From the NCBI GenBank assembly GCA_037447655.1, contig JBBHKE010000882.1:62001-126000 (forward strand): 64,000 nucleotides of DNA. Reading direction: 5' to 3'. Under the pieces are notes generated by a model that was given only the letters and a program-made list of their open reading frames with translations, was not told the origin of the DNA and ran no database searches. Shown in pieces: positions 12,601 through 23,091 of the stretch. The DNA is from Zygnema cylindricum. Its lineage: Eukaryota; Streptophyta; Zygnematophyceae; Zygnematales; Zygnemataceae. The position numbers and the translations under genes were made by a program. Position 1 is the first letter of the stretch. Every line of letters starts with the position of its first letter.

Positions 12601-15600
12601 CGCGGAAAATTGCCCTGTGAATTAAAGTAAAAACGCGTTTGCCAAAAATATACCCAAATGGGAGTTAATCCTAAATAGGATACAATCACGATTCGGTGTA
12701 CGATATAAAAGATTGCGTACTTGTACCTGTTTTAGTGTACATTTATTTGTCGCGTATTGCCTACACCCTAAAAAACCGAAATTAGAGTTAGGAATTAATT
12801 AGAGTGAAAGTATGCGACAGCGTACAAATTTTCAGAGTTTATGCTTTTACCTATTTTACTGTGAATATCCTCTCGACAAATCAGCTGTACCCATATTGGC
12901 GTTCGTTGAAAAATTAGTGCTTTTTTTTCGAAATTTTTCTAAGTCAAAACTAGTGTACATGACACTAAGTTATTCTACACTCTAATAATTTCTACACGCT
13001 AAATACGATCGACGGTGTAGTGTTAGTACAGTTATTAATAGTGTTTAATTAGTATTAACATGGTTATTAGTATTAGAAGTTTAGAACATTTATTAGTTTG
13101 TATTATTATTTTTTTTCCATCGGTATTTTTTTTTTTTTTTACATTACATGTTCTCTTACCTGATTGGTCGTCTAGTTTGTTCATAAGTTTGCGAGGTAAA
13201 AATATCTTGTACGGTTTACGTCCGTGCGCTTCGTTTCGTAATTCTTCAAAAACGAAAAAGTGCATTCCGAACATGATGTCCGATGGCGGACGGCAGTTGC
13301 TGTTCGGTATTCGCAGCTGTCAAGTTTTGACGCTTAAAACTGCATTTTTTTTTCCGCCGCTACGCTCCAAAACGGTCGAAACCGACCGTCCCAACCGTCA
13401 CCCGCCGCGTTTTTTGTCATTTTATGAAATTTGGCGTACGGATCCCAAAATTTATGACATCGTTTTCCCCATTTTTCCAAGTGTGAACCACGCATATGTT
13501 TTAAACGCAAAGTCATCTCCACGACGGAAAAGACGCGTCAGAGAGATACCCTCCGGGAAAGATTTTTTCGTCGCTTTCAAATCCGCTACATTGTGCCAGC
13601 GCTACGGCGGTCTGTACTGCTGTCTGTACTGATGACGGACGGCAACGCTACATTGTGCCAGCGCTACGGCGGTCTGTACTGCTGTCTGTACTGATGACGG
13701 ACGGCAACGCGACATTGTGCCAGCGCTACGGCGGTCTGTACTGCTGTCTGTACTGATGACGGACGGCAACGCTACATTGTGCCAGCGCTACGGCGGTCTG
13801 TACTGCTGTCTGTACTGATGACGGACGGCAACGCTACATTGTGCCAGCGCTATGGCGGTCCGTACTGCGGACGGACAGAAAAAAACGATGACAGACACAC
13901 CGCCTATATAAGGGCCTCCAGAAAGGCGACTGAAGGTCTATAATTTATATACTGATGGAGCCCCACCCTTATTGAATATCCAAAAATCCTTTTCGATAAG
14001 CAACCCTAATTAGTGACCAAGGACAAATACTGTCGAGGATTGGGATCAGAAACGAGTACTCACCAAAGCAGTTCTGCCATCATAGTCAGTCTGACTGAGA
14101 TCGAAACCTCCGGCAGTTAAACGGAAAACCTCGAGCTTATCACCTCTTTTCGCTGCATAACAAAGATTCATCATTGTTTCCTGATCCTGCTTGTCGATAT
14201 ACGCCTGCATACAAAATCCTCACAAATAAACAGTTTAGTAAAATAAACTAAAGAGAAACAGATTAATTTAGTAACTAATAAATGTCGTACTAGTGACATA
14301 CAAAATGTTAAACTGAAAGTAAGATGAGAGCTAAGAACAACACTGCCTCTTCTCGTTTTTTTTCAACCTTAATTTCTTGGTACATACCTTAATTTCTTGG
14401 TACATACCTTAATTTCTTGGTACACACCTAAATTTCTGGTACACACGTAAATTTCTTGGTACACACCTTAATTTCTTGGTGAATGAGAGTAGAAACATCC
14501 AACATGCCGGGAGTTCTCCTGTTTCGGATCATATCTTTAGTACTGCAAGGAAGAAAACAAAAACAAGAAAGAAAATGAACGCAAAGGCTCAGTTTACTTT
14601 ACAACAATCTTATCCTTAAAATCTATGTTAGAGACATACAGAAAGTTCAAAAGTTCCACAAAGTTGGTTTATTCAAACTATATTATTTATGACATTCTGT
14701 ACAAATGAACACAAAACTTAAACGCCATAAATTGGTTTAATTTTTTATTTTTTTTAATGTTAATTTGGACAGCGAGGTGATCCAATGATTTTGACTTCTA
14801 CTAGTGAAAAATATTTCACGCGAACTTTTTTTTTTTTTTTGTAAGTTTGCACCTTACTTTAGTATTTGAAACACGTGAACAAAAACAATGTTCCAATTAA
14901 TGATGGTGTCACAGTGTCTGCCCACGATAACATCGTCATCATCGATAGCTGAAAAAGGTTTCTGACACACGATTTGTGTTTACACTATTTTACAGAAAAA
15001 AATAAAATGACGAAAGTTCAACTGCCATGGTGTTTCGCAGTGCGAAAAGCATTGTTTCTGCTAGTAATACATATCTGAGTGAATCGTAAAAAAGGTGGAA
15101 AGCACAGCAAGCTTCAAGGATAGAGTTGAAATCAAAGCCTTCACCCATACTTTACAAACTGTTTCCTCTTCACCCTGACTCTGTTTGCAAGCCTCACCAT
15201 ATTTCATTCAAAAAGATACATTTATCTCGAAGTCTACAATGTACCTTTCATCTAGAAGATTTCGCACAACTGTACGAGCATCTTCTGGATGGTTTTTTGC
15301 CAAAGTCTCGTAATCTTCGCGTTCCAAAACTAACATTCGACAGGGTGTGAGAGTTCGCAAGGTCCACATACTCGCCATTTCACAAATAAATGCAACTTCT
15401 GAAAAGTTTGAAATAAAGCACAAACAAACAATGAGTTTCCTGTGCCTCCAGAAATCTACTCTTTAATTCAAAATCAATCATTCCTAACAAAATATGTTTA
15501 AATGCTCGTTCATTAGAAACTGATAAACAGGCATTCATTTCTTACCTCCAAGAACCTGCCCCTGTCCATACTCAAACCGGCTCTCCTCGGAAAGTTCTGC

Positions 15601-18600
15601 TGTAGTATTCACGATGGCCTGCCTCACATTCAAAACATAAAGCAGTTACTGTCAGAATAAACTAAAAAATAAGCAACTGAGATCTAGCCGTCAAAATAAG
15701 ACAGCAATTGACAGAAGTGACATAGAAAGCAAGCACCTGTGATCTGCAATTACGGTCAGAGTGAATCAACAATTTACAAAACTGAACTGCTGTCATAGAG
15801 AGTAAGCATCTATGATCTGAACAACGAGGCTGGGTTCCATGTGGACTAACCTCACAGACACTGTTGGGAGATGCCAGGATGTAGAGTTCGTTCACAGTAT
15901 CTCCCATCGTGATAATGTTGGTATGCGGCATGAAAAAGTCAACATGCATATGTGTTGCAAGCTGATCCTGCTCATGTAAATGAAGATTGTTTAATTGTTT
16001 AATTATTTAGTTTTTGACATCGTGAGGTTATTACATCCTGTTTTTTGAACAATATAATGCCATGACCTTGGTTTTTAAACGATTTAATGCAACACTTAGG
16101 AACTTTAGTTGACGATAGAACGTACAGAAGTTGGTATGTGAACAAAAGAATAGGCTTCGGAACAAAAAAAATGGGTTCTGAACAAAATATTGTTATTGAT
16201 TTGGTTTAGAAGAGAAGAATGGAAAGACTTGGCTTTTGAACAATAGAATGCATTCACTTAGTTTCTGAATGCAATAACTTGGTTTTGGAACTCTAGTACC
16301 AAACAACTTGGTTTTTGAATACTGAAATAGAACGTCTTGGTTTTTGAAAAATCTATTGTAAACACTTGGTTTTGGAACAGTAGAATTTAACTGCTTGGTT
16401 TTTGGACAATTCGATGCAATGACTTAGTTTTTAAGCGATAGACCAATTGCCAACATACAGACTGAAGGTGGGTTCACACTACAGCTTCTTGTTATTTTTT
16501 TGTCAAATCTCTCAGGTGGCGACATGCTAAATCAAACATATTATTTTCGCTTTTCACAGAAGTAGTGCAATAAGGGAATTGAGATACATTTTGATGTATC
16601 CCAATTTGCTCAACCTACACACTTCTGTTTTTAGCACGGTTATATTCTTCAACTGCCTGAAAAATAGGGCAATTACAATTTTGCGTGACAAATACGGGAC
16701 GTTGCGATTCATTGAGATCGTCCACAGAAAAAGTTTTCGGCCGTCGATAGACATACACATCATCGCAACCAATCCATTTGTGGCGTTTTCTGTTAGACGA
16801 AAAACGAATGGCTAACAGAATGATTTAACTCTATACTATTATAGAGTGAAAGCGATGGCCTTCTGTAGCTGTTTCTGTTAACAGAAGTGTGTTTGAAAAA
16901 TTGCTGCACCCCGAAAAGATTTGACAGAAGCAGCGCAAGAAGCCTTAAGAGTGAACCAGCCTTGATAGACACTTTTTCTACATTTAAAGTTACTTGGACA
17001 TTCTTTATTCCTTATCTCGAGACCACAGTCCGTTCATGAGGCACACATAACACAGGTCTTTCAGTATAGCCAACAATTCATGCATTCTATTTGTAAATAT
17101 GTGTAAAGAAGAATCCAGACCAAATATCTCAAGTAGTGACTTAGAGACTGGGAATGAATGCAACATATCTAACCAATATCTGAAAACATTAAAACTCAAA
17201 AAAGATGCAATGACGGAAATACTGTAAAAGAAACAGTTTTATGCTAAAACTAAAGAGAAAATGACTTGAACGCCAGTACGTTTCACAACCAATATTCTCT
17301 GCGTTATTCCAGGACTTACTCGAAAAACTTGAGAAGTATTGTCAAATAAATAAGGCATGTTGACCCATCGCGAATAAACTTGTTTCATTATTCGCATTCG
17401 AATGGTAGAAGGGCATTGCGTCAGAATGTCATCCCGAACCTGATACTCAAAATAAGTTCAAAAGAATTTGACATTAAAAGTCTAAAGTAGAGTCTTAAAA
17501 TAAAATCGGCTACACATTGTGGGTAGATTGAGCCATTATAACATGTAAAAAAAAAGAAAATTTAAACTGCAAATTTTCAAGATTCGGTCGCTTGGTGATA
17601 ATGGCTTATAGTAATTTACCTCTGATGTCTCAAAATGAAGTTTAAGATGTGCTCTTAATTGAACCTGTACATCAGGAGATATTCTGTGGGCTTTCATATA
17701 TCTGCAGTGGAAAACATTTCTTCAATGTCAGCAGAAAATTGAGCCTTTTAAAACATTTTAAAGACATTCTAAAAACATATTTCAAGGCATACTTAAATGA
17801 CATTTTAAACCGGATGGTCTATACTACATTTTATGTATCTGAGCTCAAAATTGAGTTTATTAAGACACATTTCAGAGTCACATCTTAAAGACACGTTTTA
17901 AAGAAAGTTTAAAAACATATTTGTAAGACGTATTTAAAGTCATAATTTAGAGACACTTGAAGACATGTTTTAAAGATGTTAAAATTACTCCTTTGTTAGA
18001 ATCCTCAGGCTAGCTCTATTTTTAGTAATAACGCAAACCGGTATTCCAGTTTACGTTATTTAGCTAGTACTAGCATTCTAGCCTATGAGACTCACCTAGC
18101 TCGGTTTTCAGTTTCCAGTTTTCTGTTTTCCTTTTGCTTTAGTTTCAGTTTTCTGTTTTCTGCTCCTGGCGCTTCTTAGAAGCGCACACCGTAGCTTCTG
18201 TAGCTTCTCACACTTGAACTGATCCTTTAGTTCTCACTGACAACTACGGATCTCAATTTTTGCCTTTTCGGCAAAAGAGCCACGTGACCTTTCAGAGTCA
18301 CATAAGCTCAATAGATCTTGAAAAGTCACATTCGTGACTTTCCCTATTCTACTCAAACGACTGCATTGTATTTTTCTAATTACCAAGAAATACAATTTGT
18401 CTTTCTCTACCTTTTGTCCTTTTCTTGTATTACTTCCATCCCACTTTGTCTGCTGCCATGTCATCAACTCCTATAAAAGACATGCTTTAAAGACATATTT
18501 TAAAGACAAGCTTTAAAGACACATTTTATCTCGGATGTCCTATATGTTTTCCGTATGCAATACTAAACTGCCCATCGCTATAATGTTCAATATTTTTCGA

Positions 18601-21600
18601 GCAGTCAAAGAAGTTTAGCTTTGTGATCGATTATTGATTTTTTTTTGCGAGGCAAGCAATCAAAAGGTTACGGTCTTGCCTTTCGAAAGTGCCATCACGG
18701 GAATCTGAAAACCGTGTGATGAGACAAATTACTTTGACTGCCCAAAAATGTTTAACACTTATTGTGGATGTCTAGTGTACCTATTCATTGCTGTGAGTCT
18801 ACAATGACACTTTTCAACAACATTCAAAAGAAACATTTGAAAGACATTTAAATGACATCTTGACGACGTTTAAAACACATTAAACCTTTTTTAAACATAT
18901 TCAAAGACCACTTTCAAATACACTTTTTAAAGACACTTTTTAGATGTAAAGATACGTTTTAAAGACACGTCTTGAATCGGATGACCTATAATATTTCCAG
19001 ATTCCATACAACACTGCCCATCGCTATTACTAGTGTTACACATTTTTCGGGCAGCCGAAGGCGTTTTAACTTTGTAATCAACCGTTACATCTTTTTTCCG
19101 AAGCAAGAATATAGAAAATAACGGCCACGATTGAAAATCAGAAAACTACGGCCACGATTGAAATCAGAAAACTATGTGGTGAGAAAGAGTTTTTTGACTA
19201 CCCGAAAAATGTTTAATACTAAAGAGAGACGGGCAGTGTACCGATTCATAGCTGTGAGACGATCTCGGTAAGCCGCCGTTTGACCGTCGGCTTTTGTGAG
19301 CAAAACAGTCATGTTTCCGAGAACATATGCCGTAAGACCCAAATTGGAGAGCATAAAAAGGGAAGTCCACCATCTCTCCTCAAGTGTGTACGCAGAAAAA
19401 TCGCCGTAACCTGAAGAAAAAAAACACTCTCGGCTTTTCATTCTTTTCGTTTGATTTGAAAGTAAAAAAAACCAAAATTTTCATTTTTTGTTGACAGTAT
19501 GGGATTTCAGCACTGTCAGAAAAAAGCTCACTGCCTGTCCTATGAAATCTCCATAAGATTCTTTTAAGTATTCAATAATAAAACCTCCTAAAAAAGCCTA
19601 AATTATCAATAAGACTGTAGGAGGTTCTAAGCTCACCTGCAGTGGAAAGCGTCGTCATTGCCCTGAAAAGAGCCCCCCACCAGACAAAAGAAACACAAGC
19701 TTTGAGAATGGAAAAAAGAGGATTTAAAATTGAGTTTATGAAAAGCCAAGGATTAAGATTGAGTTTTTGAAAAAAAAAAAGGATTAAGATTGTGTTTTTT
19801 CAAAGAAAAGGATTAAAATCGAGTTTATGAGAAGAAAATGATCTTTTGAAAAGAAAAGGACTAAGATTGACTTTTTGAAAAAAAAAGATTGAGCTTTTGA
19901 AAGACAAAGATTGTGTTTTTTAGAAAGGGATTAAGATTGAGTTTTTGAAAAGAAAAGGATTAAGATTATGTTTTTGGAACGACTTCGGCTACATGTTTTA
20001 GGAGGTACCATGTTATAGTACCATGTTTGAAGGAAAAAAAACCCACCAGTAAATAGAAGTGGTATACGCAAACCACGGTCCTCTATTGGGGAGATCGGGT
20101 TCGTCCCTACCAACCCACTGCACTAACAATAAAGTTATGAAGTTCATGGAGTTCATGGAGTTCATGGAGCTCTTAGTTCTTAATTGTCATGACGCTCTCA
20201 AAAAATTTTTGACATGTTAACAGTGCTGGATTAACATAGACAATTTTATGACCACATAACATTTTTTTATCATTCAAAGTCCAACATTTACATGCTTTTT
20301 ATTAGGTGTATAACATCTAAAATCTGCTTGGTATATTGGAGAAGTGGGAAAGTACACCGCGAATCGTTATTAGCGTTGAGAAATTATTAGTGTTAAAAAT
20401 TAATTAGGGTTATTAACACTAATTACGATTTCTACTTTTTTTGAAAAAAAAGTTTAACTCTAATTGATCTATAATTCTAATTTTGGTACGACGGATCTGC
20501 CATCAGGATCTTCACGGTAAAATAGGTAAAAGTACAAAATTTGATAAATCGTACACTGTTGCGTCCTTTGACTCTAATTTTTTCATAACTCTAATTTGGG
20601 TGTTTGCGCGAAAAATTATTACGCCACACATTTTTACACTAAAATAGGTACGATCTCATCCTGTCTTTTATTCTGAGCGCAGTTTATGCTGGTGTCCATT
20701 TTTAGTACTTTTTACTTAATAAAGTACCGTTTGTCTGGACGACCGTCCGTACACCATTCAATAATAATTGATTATGACGCTAATTCTCTAGAACATAGTG
20801 CGTAAAGGAAAATTTAGTGTTATTAATTCTTTGGTTTTGGAATCCAAAATTTGACGCGATATAGAGTTCATAGCTATGATGTGCTGGTTGGGGTCAGTCT
20901 TAGGACTTAGTGAATTTATTGATCATCTACTGCTGCATATGCATGTATATATATATATGGGTTTGATATATGCGATAATGATATATGATGATAAACAGGC
21001 AACCGATATATGGTGCGGGATAACATAAATTATCGCGATATATCATAAAAAAATGGGTGTCGTAGTATGCGGAAAATCGGATATTTTACACAAGCGGAAA
21101 AAAATGAAAATTTTCATTTTTTTTATGGCTCGATATATCGGCGATAATTTGGTTTTCGATACATCGATTATCGGGTACCTGAAATTCGATATATATCGAA
21201 TATCGGCAAAGGGTCCTCGATACCCAACACTAGTTTTAGCAGTAGATGATCAATAAAAGTCAATCAAGTCCTAAGACTGAGCCCAACCAGTATTTATATA
21301 CATACACATTACTCGGGCAACATTATCAGAAAAAGGTCGATCTTCATAGACGCAAAAGAATAGCCGCTAAAGTTTACGTACATCTTGAAATAGGAGGTGG
21401 AAAGTCACAATTTGCTCAGGAAAGACAAAAAGTTTTACTGAGCAAACTGGAAGACAAGAAAAAGTTGAAATTTTGTCTTTGCCTTCCACTAAAAAGTGAG
21501 AGGGAAATTTATGAAAATTCAACTGATCGAGACAGTAGAAGGTTCTTAACTTCTATCATGTTGAAAAACCTATACTTCTGCTTATTAAAGTTCACGCTTT

Positions 21601-23060
21601 CTTAAGTGGAGATACTTTGTAAATCATCAAAGTCTCTTAGACAAGCCAACAATGAAAAAGTCGCGTCAATCTATTATAATAGACAGTTTCTTACGCGGGA
21701 AAAATTGTAACACTTTATTTAAGAAACTGATTTAAAGACAGAAAGAGTAATTGGTTTACCGTTTCTTCATCAAATTCTCGAAGACGAGCGAGTAAATAAA
21801 AAACAGTCGCGGCCCAATGAGCTGAAAAAATGATAAGAGCACTAAATTTAACCACACTTGTTATGAAATAGTCAAACTTCAGGTCAACGCCAACATCCCA
21901 AAAGAATTTGAACCTGAAAAGAAAGTGCAAATTTTACCTCGTCAATTCCCGTTTACAACCAAGGCACAAGCCTTGACACAGAAAGATAAAAAATAGACAA
22001 GTTAATAGAAAAAAGACAGGAACTGTATGAGAAATTGGATGGAAATTGATGAGAAATTAAACAGATAATTCAATAGGAAACCAGAAAAAAAGTTAGATAT
22101 GAAATTAAATGGGAAATAAGAAGAAATTAGGTGGCATTTGTTGAGATATTAGATAAGAAATCGGATGAAGAAATAGATGGGAAATTATATAGATATAGAT
22201 GTATAAATAGGAAACGAGAAGAACTTAAATGAAAATTTGAAAGGTTAGATGGGAGACTAGATTGAAATTTGATGGAAATTAGATGGCGAATCAGATGAGA
22301 AATTTGCAAAAACAGACGGAAAATTTGAAGAAATTAGATGGAAATTGGATAGAGATTAGATGGGAAATAAGACGAGGAATTTAATGAGAAATCAGGCAAT
22401 TAAGATGGTAAAATAGATGGGACACTAAAACAGAAAACAGATGCAAAAATTCGATGGAAATGAAATGGAAAATAGATAGGAAACTGGATGGGAAGTTTCT
22501 CTACTATAGTGGGACATGAGGGAAGGAACTGTCGAGGGAGGACCTACAGTCTTTTGAGTCGTAAAAGACGAATAAAACCCAAACTGGTACATTTTACAGC
22601 GGCAATTCCATGAGGCCTCCATATGACTTTGGCGATAAGATCCCATGGGAGAGCCTCGATAAGATCATATGTGAAACTGCTCGTGACATAACTGATACTC
22701 CAAAACCACCCATTTGTATCCGTCAATTTCTCTTATTTTCTATTTCGCTTTTCTTTGACTTTCTTTTGTAAGTGATCCTAAGAATAATAAAGTGGCAGAG
22801 AGTTGATAGAAAAAAAAGAAAACAATAAGAAAAGGGAGAGAGAGACACACACAGAGAGAAAGGGAGAGAGGGAGGGGGAAGGGAGGCGGAAGCGAGAAGG
22901 AGAGGGAGAGGGAGAGGGAAAGGGAGAGGAAGAGGGAAAGAGGGAGAGGGAGAGGGAGAGAAGGAGAGGGAGAGAGGAAGAGAGGGAAAGAGGGAGAGAG
23001 GCGAGGGAGAGGAGTGAGGGAGAGAGGGAGAGAGGGAGAGAGGGAGAGAGGGAGAGAGGG

Positions 23061-23091
<31 letters not shown>

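Larger units (their letters stand above)
10224..13494. mobile_element. 3.27-kb TIR transposon with 3-bp target duplication
   Basis: The left end TGCGTGGTTCACACTTG is the inverse complement of the right end, and the match continues through AAAAATGGG and AAAACG with small gaps. TAT flanks both sides (10221-10223 and 13495-13497), and the uninterrupted relative at about 44570 has a single TAT there. A 3-bp duplication and a GGTTCACAC-type terminus suggest a PIF/Harbinger-like non-autonomous element; no transposase was recognised. The interior is mostly minisatellite plus a nested MITE. Confidence 0.8.

Noticed and set aside
13060-13632. 190-codon plus-strand ORF
   Set aside because: It crosses the end of the 3.27-kb transposon, its target site and the start of the 62-bp array, with no conserved motif; chance ORF.
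13586-13880. Regular repeat array resembling a CRISPR
   Set aside because: Units are contiguous 62-bp tandem copies without unique spacers, in a plant intron.
17005-17199. ORF between channel exons 11 and 12 that could be an extra exon
   Set aside because: Exon 11 joins exon 12 in phase and with normal family spacing (FDNTSQVFR then DQLATHM), so no exon is needed here.
20098-20117. ggttcgtccctaccaaccca as a tRNA T-arm
   Set aside because: No acceptor stem or anticodon arm around it; it is the start of channel exon 7.
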